Shown here: positions 1 through 5,368 of the stretch, one piece after another
Layout: each line of letters opens with the position of its first letter
Numbering within the stretch: position 1 is the stretch's first letter
Source of the DNA: Lachnospiraceae bacterium
GTDB taxonomy: Bacteria; Bacillota; Clostridia; Lachnospirales; Lachnospiraceae
Reading direction: 5' to 3'
Length of the DNA stretch: 6,410 nucleotides
NCBI GenBank assembly: GCA_009787745.1
Contig: WQST01000140.1
Coordinates: 1-6,410, forward strand
Notes under the pieces: generated by a model
Seen by the model: only the letters and a program-made list of their open reading frames with translations
What the model was told of the DNA's origin: nothing
Database searches by the model: none
Program-made: the position numbers and the translations under genes

Positions 1-32
1 TCAAGTCTTATAAAATTCACACACATTTATGG
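1..32. other. Spacer downstream of rplW, no gene seen
   Basis: This is the short AT-rich stretch after the rplW stop codon, at the window edge. No Shine-Dalgarno sequence, start codon of a next gene or hairpin is visible in it. In nearly all bacteria rplB (L2) follows rplW in this operon, so rplB is expected just outside the window; that is inference from conserved gene order. Confidence 0.5.
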
Positions 33-332
33 TTATAGTCCTGTGAATAATTCAATGTCTTTGCTTTCGGCGGTCAACTTGACGATTGCCTTTTTGGTTT
101 TGGCGGTGCGTCCGTAGATATTGCCGCGGCGTTTTACTTTGCCGTCCAAATTCATGGTATTGACTTTTTCGACCTTCGTTCCGACGAACATTTTCTCTAC
201 CGCTTCTTTGATCTGAATCTTATTAGCTTCGGGATGAACAAGGAAAGTATATTTCTTCTCACCCATATCAGCCATGCTTCTTTCGGTTATTACCGGCTTT
301 AAAATCACATCGTAATATTGTAAAGCTGCCAT
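33..332 (-). CDS. rplW: 50S ribosomal protein L23
   Basis: L23 binds 23S rRNA domain III beside the peptide exit tunnel and is a docking site for trigger factor and the signal recognition particle. The 99-residue length is normal. Family features are the N-terminal stretch YYDVILKPVITERS (6-19), the YTFLVHPEANKIQIKEAVE core (28-46) and the basic loop GKVKRRGNIYGRTAKTKKA (64-82), which contacts rRNA. The ATG overlaps the rplD stop codon by one base (TAATG), so the two genes are probably translationally coupled. A GGAGG at 343-347 lies inside the end of rplD, 10 nt before the ATG, so independent initiation is also possible. The sequence ends with ELFTGL, close to Lachnospiraceae L23 as I recall it. 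Nothing is truncated or odd. Confidence 0.98.
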   Translation of the reverse strand: MAALQYYDVILKPVITERSMADMGEKKYTFLVHPEANKIQIKEAVEKMFVGTKVEKVNTMNLDGKVKRRGNIYGRTAKTKKAIVKLTAESKDIELFTGL

Positions 333-952
333 TATGCATACACCTCCTCGATTTTTGAGACGGCATCCTTAGTAAGGATTAAGGTGTCGCCTTTCATGAT
401 GTCATACACGTTGATGGTGTTTGGTTGCGCGGTCATGAACTTGGGAATGTTACGTGCGCTTCTGACGATGTTTTGGTCATTGTCGGCAATTACGACGAGC
501 GCTTTCGTTACTTTCAGGTTATCCATAACGGTCTTGAATTTTTTGGTTTTGATTTCGTCGAATTTGAGTTCGTCCAAAACAATCAGTTTTCCGTCCAAAA
601 CGCGGCTGGTTAATACTGATTTGAGTGCCAGGCGTTTTTCTTTTTTATTAAGCTTAAAGCTATAATCACGCGGGGTCGGGGCAAAAACGACGCCGCCGCC
701 TTTCCACTGGGGTGATCTGTTCGAACCCTGACGAGCATGACCCGTCCCTTTTTGTCTCCAGGGTTTGCGCCCGCCGCCTCTTACTTCCGCACGGGTTTTG
801 GCTTTCTGAGTTCCCTGACGTTTATTGGCGAGTTGTTGAACAACTGCCATATGCACGAGATGTTTATTTATTTTGACACCGAAGATTTCGTCTTTTAAAT
901 CGATTTGTCCGACTTCGCTGCCTTCCATATTGAAAACAGATACTTTTGCCAT
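332..952 (-). CDS. rplD: 50S ribosomal protein L4
   Basis: L4 is an early-assembly 23S rRNA-binding protein. Its extended loop lines the exit-tunnel constriction with L22. In E. coli it also represses the S10 operon, which matters here because this operon has a long leader. The 206-residue length is typical. The tunnel loop spans about residues 55-95 and holds the conserved block GGGRKPWRQKGTGHARQGS (59-77). The equivalent of E. coli Lys63, where macrolide-resistance changes are known, is intact at K63. The globular domain follows, with the NKKEKRLALKSVL helix (102-114). A GGAGG at 962-966 lies 9 nt before the ATG and fixes the start. The gap to rplC is 30 nt, and the stop codon overlaps the rplW start. 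All this fits one polycistronic S10-operon transcript. Confidence 0.98.
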   Translation of the reverse strand: MAKVSVFNMEGSEVGQIDLKDEIFGVKINKHLVHMAVVQQLANKRQGTQKAKTRAEVRGGGRKPWRQKGTGHARQGSNRSPQWKGGGVVFAPTPRDYSFKLNKKEKRLALKSVLTSRVLDGKLIVLDELKFDEIKTKKFKTVMDNLKVTKALVVIADNDQNIVRSARNIPKFMTAQPNTINVYDIMKGDTLILTKDAVSKIEEVYA

Positions 953-982
953 CTGTATGGTCCTCCTTTCATTTAAAAAGTG

Positions 983-1666
983 CTATTTAGACACTTTTAC
1001 CGTTTCTTTTATTGTCACAAGGGCTTTTCTCGGGCCGGGTACGGCGCCCTTAATTAAGATCAGGTTTTTCTCAGCGTCAACACGGACGATTTCCAAGTTT
1101 TGAACCGTAACCTTTTTATTACCCATTTGTCCGGGCATCTTTTTGCCTTTAAAAACACGGCTGGGGGAAGCGGCAGGGCCGCTCGAACCTTGATGGCGGT
1201 GAAACTTGGAACCGTGGGTCATCGGACCGCGATGGAAATTGTGGCGCTTGATAGCACCTTGGAAACCTTTACCTTTAGATACTGCCTGAGTATCGACTTT
1301 ATCGCCGACGGCGAAGATATCCGCCTTGATCTCACTGCCGAGAGTATATTCGCCGGCATTTTCGAATAAAAATTCGCGGACGTAACGTTTTCCTGTTGTT
1401 CCTGCTTTTTTGAAGTGTCCTGCCAACGCTTTGGTAACACCGTGACGGTGGACTACTTCTTTTCTTCCGCTCTTATCCCTGTTAATGATGCGTTCTTTCT
1501 TTTCTATAAAACCGACTTGGACGGCACTGTAGCCATCGTTTTCGATTGTTTTAATCTGGGTTACGACACAAGGTCCGGCTTCTAAGACTGTTACCGGAAT
1601 CAGCGCACCGACTTCATCAAAGATTTGCGTCATCCCAATTTTTTTTGCGAGAATTGCTTTTTTCAT
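983..1666 (-). CDS. rplC: 50S ribosomal protein L3
   Basis: L3 is one of the first proteins to bind 23S rRNA, and its long loop reaches the peptidyl-transferase centre. I place the start at the ATG at 1664-1666 (MKKAILAKKIGMTQIFDE). A strong GGAGGT at 1671-1676 precedes it and homologues begin here. The frame stays open upstream to an ATG at 1750, but that ATG has no Shine-Dalgarno and adds 28 unconserved residues. The product is 227 residues, against about 209 for typical bacterial L3. Conserved blocks are KGKGFQGAIKRH (131-142), the active-site loop HGSKFHRHQGSSGPAASPSR (151-170), VFKGKKMPGQMG (171-182) and TVQNLEIVRVDAEKNL (187-202). The extra length is an insertion of about 16 residues near residues 62-82, rich in charged residues and His. 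The rest looks fully functional. Confidence 0.97.
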   Translation of the reverse strand: MKKAILAKKIGMTQIFDEVGALIPVTVLEAGPCVVTQIKTIENDGYSAVQVGFIEKKERIINRDKSGRKEVVHRHGVTKALAGHFKKAGTTGKRYVREFLFENAGEYTLGSEIKADIFAVGDKVDTQAVSKGKGFQGAIKRHNFHRGPMTHGSKFHRHQGSSGPAASPSRVFKGKKMPGQMGNKKVTVQNLEIVRVDAEKNLILIKGAVPGPRKALVTIKETVKVSK

Positions 1667-1686
1667 TATTACCTCCATGACTAACA

Positions 1687-1722
1687 TTCTTTCGTTACCC
1701 GAAAGAACGTTTACGTTCTTTC
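1687..1722 (-). promoter_or_regulatory. Two mutually exclusive hairpins in the rpsJ-rplC spacer
   Basis: In the mRNA, arm A (1722-1714, GAAAGAACG) pairs perfectly over 9 bp with arm B (1709-1701, CGUUCUUUC) around a UAAA loop. The first 7 bases of that same motif recur as arm C (1693-1687, GAAAGAA), which can instead pair with UUCUUUC of arm B around a 7-nt loop. A:B and B:C cannot form together. Arm C ends 10 nt before the rplC Shine-Dalgarno, so B:C would sit close to the ribosome site. No U-tract follows, so this is not an ordinary terminator. The pairing is directly visible; a role in tuning rplC translation, or as a processing site, is inference. Confidence 0.55.
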
Positions 1723-1784
1723 CCCGATGAAACTTAGTGTAACTTTTCATCGTATACAGCGGCCCGAATTTCTTCGTGCTTATA

Positions 1785-2102
1785 TTATTTTTGCTTCATC
1801 CTGATATCGATATATACGCCAACCGGCATTTCGAGCCTTTGTAAGGCGTCAACGGTCTTGGGGGTCGGGGAGATGATGTCGATTAAGCGTTTGTGTGTCC
1901 TTTGTTCGAACTGTTCGCGGGAATCTTTGTATTTATGAACGGCTCTTAAAATAGTAACAACTTCCTTTTTCGTCGGAAGAGGAACCGGCCCTGATACTTG
2001 GGACCCATTCTTTTTAACTGTTTCGATTATTTTTTTCGCTGACGCATCAATTAATTGATGATCGTAAGCTTTTAGTGTAATTCGCATTACTTGACTTGCC
2101 AT
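1785..2102 (-). CDS. rpsJ: 30S ribosomal protein S10 (NusE)
   Basis: S10 is a 30S head protein that also acts as NusE, pairing with NusB in antitermination complexes and with NusG to couple transcription and translation. The start is the ATG at 2100-2102 (MASQVMRITLKAYDH), with GGAGG at 2113-2117, 10 nt upstream; an in-frame ATG ten codons earlier has no ribosome site. The 105-residue product is close to the usual 102-103. Conserved features are ITLKAYDH near the N-terminus (8-15), GSQVSGPVPLPTKK (33-46), the exposed loop HKYKDSREQFEQRTHKRLID (56-75) and the C-terminal PVGVYIDI strand (93-100). It is the first gene of the S10 operon, behind its own promoter and long leader. The following spacer to rplC is 118 nt. 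Confidence 0.98.
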   Translation of the reverse strand: MASQVMRITLKAYDHQLIDASAKKIIETVKKNGSQVSGPVPLPTKKEVVTILRAVHKYKDSREQFEQRTHKRLIDIISPTPKTVDALQRLEMPVGVYIDIRMKQK

Positions 2103-2370
2103 AAAAAAGTCGCCTCCTTTTCGCACTTTCAACTAAGTACGACAAGCGGTGACTGTACACTCACCCGTGTGTGTCATGTTTCCTTAAAAGAGATGGAAGG
2201 TGTAACCTTCCTTATACTTCGTAAAACACTTACCGGCACGTTGTTTCTGCTTGCTGTGGATGCAGACATTTGGTACAGTGACTTGCCGTCAGATTGTTTG
2301 ACATTCGCTCCGCGGAAAACCTGCTTATCAAAGCAGCAACCTCTCGCTTCATAGCTATCATGTCACAGCA
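2103..2370 (-). ncRNA. Structured 5' leader of the S10 operon (candidate cis-regulatory RNA)
   Basis: About 268 nt separate the predicted transcription start (near 2370) from the rpsJ ATG, far more than ribosome binding needs. Visible pairings, in transcript order, are: UGACAU/AUGUCA closing a domain (2365-2360 with 2304-2299); inside it CUGCUU-UGAU-AAGCAG (2336-2321); CGGCA/UGCCG (2288-2284 with 2238-2234) enclosing UCUGC/GCAGA (2266-2262 with 2250-2246); a perfect 7-bp hairpin GGAAGGU-UAC-ACCUUCC (2211-2195); UGACACAC pairing with GUGU and GUCA around a 3-nt bulge (2176-2150); and a 6-bp stem with one G-U pair just before the Shine-Dalgarno (2140-2123). S10 leaders are control targets in other bacteria (L4 in E. 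coli). The ligand here is unknown, and I do not assign a named RNA family. Confidence 0.6.
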
Positions 2371-2376
2371 AAATTT

Positions 2377-2405
2377 AGTATAACCCGGAAATCATGGCTT
2401 GGCAA
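2377..2405 (-). promoter_or_regulatory. Sigma-A promoter of the S10 operon
   Basis: The -35 box TTGCCA (2405-2400) and the -10 box TATACT (2382-2377) are separated by exactly 17 bp. They match the housekeeping consensus at 5 of 6 positions each. Transcription should start near 2370. A/T tracts lie directly upstream, as in strong ribosomal promoters with an UP element. No other promoter this good is seen in the spacer. Confidence 0.8.
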
Positions 2406-2409
2406 GAAG

Positions 2410-2452
2410 TTTTTTTATTTTTTTGAAACAATCTTTTTTTATTTTTTTGAAA
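2410..2452 (-). repeat. Tandem 19-bp A/T-tract repeat, probable UP element
   Basis: Two identical 19-bp copies (plus strand T7-A-T7-G-AAA) occupy 2410-2428 and 2434-2452, separated by 5 bp, so the period is 24 bp. On the transcribed strand they are A7 tracts beginning 4 bp upstream of the -35 box, where the RNA polymerase alpha C-terminal domains bind. The distal end also supplies part of the T-run behind the permease terminator. The repeat is seen directly; the UP-element role is inference from position and composition. Confidence 0.65.
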
Positions 2453-2502
2453 AAAATTTACCGATGTGCTTTTTCATCCCGCCGCTCGCTTAAAAAGCAC
2501 AT
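2450..2502 (-). terminator. Probable intrinsic terminator of the transporter operon
   Basis: A perfect 11-bp inverted repeat, ATGTGCTTTTT (2502-2492) with AAAAAGCACAT (2474-2464), encloses a 17-nt loop. A run of seven Ts follows at 2456-2450 on the minus strand. The upstream arm and loop lie in the last codons of the permease gene, and the stop codon TGA sits at the junction with the downstream arm. The 7-nt gap between stem and T-run is longer than ideal and the upper stem is all A-T, so some read-through into the S10 operon is possible. Confidence 0.55.
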
Positions 2503-4522
2503 ACGTCGCTAAAAAATAAAGCATATATATCCCCAAAAGAAGCATCACCGTGAACCCGAAATAATAACCTACCATGGTATTAACCCCTGTATTTCTGACA
2601 AAAATATCACTTACTGTCAAAATTATCACCGCACTAACGAAAACCGCCGCCAAAATCGGGCATAGATAGTACCATAGCAATTGTTTCCAAATTAACTTAT
2701 CAATTTCCCTCTGATTAAGCCCTAATTTTTTAAGCACCGCATAACGGAATTTATATTTCGCCGAATCGCTTAGCTGTTGAACCGACAGCACCGTTAAAGC
2801 CACACACAGATAAACCATCGCGATATAAAAAAGCGGAAAAACCATTGCATTAAGTAAATATTTTAAAAACTGCTCCACATCTGCGCGGACTAAAACTTCA
2901 CTTGAATAAATGAGAATCTGTTTCGTCCCAAAACCGCGGTCAAAAAATGTCTCTTCCGCCGGTCCTTCTTCATTATCCGCAATTTTAAACCAAGGATCAA
3001 GCCTTTCTTGTAATCCCGAAGCTTTTTTATCAGCAACTGTTATGACAATGCGTCCGTAGTAAGGCTCTAATCCGACAGTATCATCAGGGACAACAATCAC
3101 ATAATCGGCGCCATTATGTCCATCCTGCGCGAATCGGTCAGTCATAAAGCCCTTGAATTGATAAATTTCCCCGTCAATTATAAGCGGTACATTACCCATT
3201 TTATCCTTAACTTCACGATAAACCCGATTGGGCAACTGAATAATATACTGCCCGCTTTCAAGTTTTACTTCGCCAAGATCAAGCATTTTGCGCTGATAAT
3301 TATAATCGCTTAATTTCATAAAAGTATCATAACTATGGTATGCCCTTTGCTCATCGATAATCTTTTGGCGATTGGGGCTTCCGTCAGGATTCTTATATTT
3401 ATCCCTGAATAAATGTAAATTGGTATACAAAAACATATTCATTTCATCGGCGCCGTTCTGCCAAATAGCAAAGCGGTGGGAATCCAAAATCTTAAGCTCA
3501 TCATCCGCCAAAGCAATTAATTCCGCAAAATCCTCATCCGGATTTTCATGCACCGCGCTTATGTCGAAAGGGAAATCATAAGGGAGTTGTTTGTTTAAAT
3601 AATCACCAAACATCATCGCAATCCCCATACTGAGAATCGCAAAGATAAATAAGACCGTCAGCGTCCCCATTGTAAAAGGCATCGTTTTAATTTTGGCCGA
3701 AAACTGCCTTAACAGAAATAAATTTCCGTTATTGTAAATACCCTTCCTCTTTTTCTTAATATACCGCACGACAAATGAGGCAATCCCCAAATAAATAAGG
3801 TATACCGCAAACGCTATCCCAATGGTCAACAAAAGCAACGTACTAATATCCGCCGAACCGCTGAACATAAGAAAATAATAAAAAAGCAAATAACCAATTG
3901 CGAGAAAGAAAAGCCACTGTTTCCAGACGTCGCCTTTTTCCCGGATTTGCTGATTTTGTTTATTAACGTTCATTAAAGCGATAATATTCATTTTCCGAAA
4001 CTTACGTTTGCTCCTTAATAGCGCCAACAAATAACAACCATAATAAATACCGCCCGTTATTAAAAAGCAAAAAGGGTTTAAATCAAGATTAAAATGATAA
4101 TCATGACCGATCAAGCTATAAAATACCGACATCAGAACCAGCTTAAGAAATAAACCAAAGCCAAGCCCCAGTAAAAACGCCAAGCTTCCCATCACAAGAT
4201 TTTCGCGGAAAAACAAGCGTGAAATCTGCTTTTTATGCATCCCGAGCAGAAGATAGGCGCCAAATTCACGGCTTCTGTTTTCAAGCATAAAGGTTATCAT
4301 ATAGCGAATCAGCCAAGCAATAATAATCACAATGAAAAATGTCGCCAATCCCAACATAATAGCCATCATCGGCACATCATCTGACAGATTGGCAATATCA
4401 CGGGATAAAAGCATACTATTAAAAGCAAACATCAGCGCCGCAAAAATAGTCATAGTAATCATGTAAACAACATAATCCTTAGCTGCACGGCGAGCATTGC
4501 GGAGCGATAATTTTCTAAGCAC
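2474..4522 (-). CDS. BceB-type FtsX-family ABC transporter permease
   Basis: This is the membrane subunit of a peptide-antibiotic detoxification ABC transporter, expected to free lipid II-cycle targets from bound peptides and to signal to the partner kinase. I prefer the GTG at 4522 (682 residues), because GGGGGG at 4536-4531 lies 8 nt before it. A GTG three codons earlier overlaps that run. Ten hydrophobic helices are visible at about 17-39, 52-79, 108-135, 149-168, 203-220, 226-252, 284-306, 554-581, 614-640 and 650-676. A soluble segment of about 250 residues (307-553) lies between helices 7 and 8, the BceB hallmark. Cytoplasmic coupling segments read NRSREFGAYLLLGM (82-95) and KYKFRYAVLKKLG (589-601). 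The gene overlaps the ATPase gene by 8 nt, implying coupling. The substrate cannot be read from sequence; bacitracin, lantibiotics or similar are likely classes. Confidence 0.92.
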   Translation of the reverse strand: MLRKLSLRNARRAAKDYVVYMITMTIFAALMFAFNSMLLSRDIANLSDDVPMMAIMLGLATFFIVIIIAWLIRYMITFMLENRSREFGAYLLLGMHKKQISRLFFRENLVMGSLAFLLGLGFGLFLKLVLMSVFYSLIGHDYHFNLDLNPFCFLITGGIYYGCYLLALLRSKRKFRKMNIIALMNVNKQNQQIREKGDVWKQWLFFLAIGYLLFYYFLMFSGSADISTLLLLTIGIAFAVYLIYLGIASFVVRYIKKKRKGIYNNGNLFLLRQFSAKIKTMPFTMGTLTVLFIFAILSMGIAMMFGDYLNKQLPYDFPFDISAVHENPDEDFAELIALADDELKILDSHRFAIWQNGADEMNMFLYTNLHLFRDKYKNPDGSPNRQKIIDEQRAYHSYDTFMKLSDYNYQRKMLDLGEVKLESGQYIIQLPNRVYREVKDKMGNVPLIIDGEIYQFKGFMTDRFAQDGHNGADYVIVVPDDTVGLEPYYGRIVITVADKKASGLQERLDPWFKIADNEEGPAEETFFDRGFGTKQILIYSSEVLVRADVEQFLKYLLNAMVFPLFYIAMVYLCVALTVLSVQQLSDSAKYKFRYAVLKKLGLNQREIDKLIWKQLLWYYLCPILAAVFVSAVIILTVSDIFVRNTGVNTMVGYYFGFTVMLLLGIYMLYFLATYVLFKRAAG

Positions 4523-5282
4523 GGCGTTCACCCCCCGTCAAAGCTAAGACATCGAAAATTTCATTCAAAAATTCCTTACGGCTTTTCTTGCCTTTCACTA
4601 GTTCGTTAAAAATCTCACCGTCTTTCAAAAAAAGAATTCGCCGGCAGTAACCGGCGCAAAAAGCGTCATGTGTAACCATTAAAATGGTTGCGCGCATTTC
4701 TTCATTCATTTTCGTTAATGTTTCCAGCAACATTTCAGCGGATTGCGAATCAAGCGCACCCGTCGGTTCATCCGCCAAAATCAGGCGCGGGTTGGTAATG
4801 ATGGCACGGGCGCAGGCACAGCGCTGTTTTTGCCCGCCTGATATTTGATATGGGAATTTTCCGCGAATATCATCAATTGAAAGTGCCGTTAAAATACTCT
4901 CAACTTTTTCCTCAATTTCTCTCTTCGAGCGGTTGCGAATTGTCATGGCAAGGATGATATTTTCCTCAACCGTAAGGGTGTCAAGTAAGTTGAAATCCTG
5001 AAAAATAAAGCCTAAATTATGCTTACGAAACTCCGCCAGCCGATTTTCCCGCATTTCGGTAATATCTTTCCCTTCATAATAAATATGACCTGCCGTTACC
5101 GAATCAATTGCCGCCATAACATTTAGAAGCGTCGTTTTTCCGCTTCCCGACGCACCCATAATACCGATAAACTCCCCGGCCCCAACCGAAAAACTGACAT
5201 GATTTATTGCTTTAGTGATATTGTTTTCTTTCCCGTAATACTTTTCGATATCGCAGACGCGAATTAACTCATTCATATTCAT
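4515..5282 (-). CDS. BceA-type ABC transporter ATP-binding protein
   Basis: This cytoplasmic ATPase powers the permease encoded immediately downstream. Its 255 residues carry every motif of an active ATPase: Walker A GASGSGKTT (43-51), Q-loop Q95 in FIFQDFNLL, signature ISGGQKQR (147-154, Ile in place of the commoner Leu), Walker B LILADEP with catalytic E172, D-loop GALDS (175-179) and switch H205 in MVTHD. The family is MacB/LolD-like, and the FtsX-type partner places it in the BceA branch. The start is the ATG at 5280-5282, with GGAGG at 5291-5295, 8 nt upstream. A second ATG two codons later is less well spaced. The 3' end overlaps the permease gene. Position downstream of a BceS-like kinase and a probable operator suggests induction by peptide antibiotics. 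Confidence 0.95.
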   Translation of the reverse strand: MNMNELIRVCDIEKYYGKENNITKAINHVSFSVGAGEFIGIMGASGSGKTTLLNVMAAIDSVTAGHIYYEGKDITEMRENRLAEFRKHNLGFIFQDFNLLDTLTVEENIILAMTIRNRSKREIEEKVESILTALSIDDIRGKFPYQISGGQKQRCACARAIITNPRLILADEPTGALDSQSAEMLLETLTKMNEEMRATILMVTHDAFCAGYCRRILFLKDGEIFNELVKGKKSRKEFLNEIFDVLALTGGERRA

Positions 5283-5301
5283 ATAAGTAACCTCCGAAAT
5301 T

Positions 5302-5334
5302 ATTATACAAAAAAGAAACCGTGATTCGTATCAA
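5302..5334 (-). promoter_or_regulatory. Probable activator-dependent promoter of the transporter genes
   Basis: A perfect TATAAT lies at 5307-5302. The hexamer at 17-bp spacing is TACGAA (5330-5325), a poor -35 box. The better match TTGATA (5334-5329) is 21 bp away, too far for normal use. A perfect -10 with a poor -35 downstream of an inverted repeat is typical of promoters needing an OmpR/PhoB-type activator. The predicted start near 5295 gives only about 13 nt of leader, beginning at the Shine-Dalgarno itself. Confidence 0.55.
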
Positions 5335-5339
5335 TGGAC

Positions 5340-5368
5340 TTTAAGATTATCTTACAGTTTTGTAAGAT
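5340..5368 (-). promoter_or_regulatory. Probable BceR-type response-regulator operator
   Basis: The inverted repeat TCTTACA-AAAC-TGTAAGA (5367-5350) extends to 8-bp arms (5368-5349). It matches the TNACA-N4-TGTAA pattern I recall for BceR-like regulators of Firmicutes. A second left half-site, TCTTAAA, begins at 5346, exactly 21 bp (two helical turns) further on, but its right half (ATTGATA) is degenerate. The element begins at the last base of the kinase stop codon and ends just upstream of the weak -35 region, the right place for an activator. The repeat is seen; the identity of the binding protein is inferred from the module. Confidence 0.65.

Noticed and set aside
384..665. Plus-strand open frames over rplD, and similar ones over rplC, the permease and the kinase
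   Set aside because: They lie antisense to clearly conserved genes, lack ribosome sites and show no recognisable protein features.
1667..1750. N-terminal extension of L3 by 28 codons to an ATG at 1750
   Set aside because: The upstream ATG has no ribosome site, the added residues are unlike L3, and the ATG at 1666 has a strong GGAGGT and the family N-terminus.
1755..1775. TATACG in the rpsJ-rplC spacer as an internal promoter
   Set aside because: No -35 element lies at a suitable distance and the -10 match is only moderate.
2103..2132. N-terminal extension of S10 by 10 codons
   Set aside because: The extension would read through the Shine-Dalgarno that serves the conserved MASQVMRI start.
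2191..2215. The 7-bp hairpin in the S10 leader as an attenuator terminator
   Set aside because: It is followed by AUCUCUUUU and not by a continuous U-run, and the stem is short, so I count it only as a leader structure.
2230..2352. A 40-codon open frame in the S10 leader starting ATG AAG CGA, with Cys and His residues near its end
   Set aside because: There is no Shine-Dalgarno before its ATG, and the same bases form the leader helices, so RNA structure explains the region better than a peptide.
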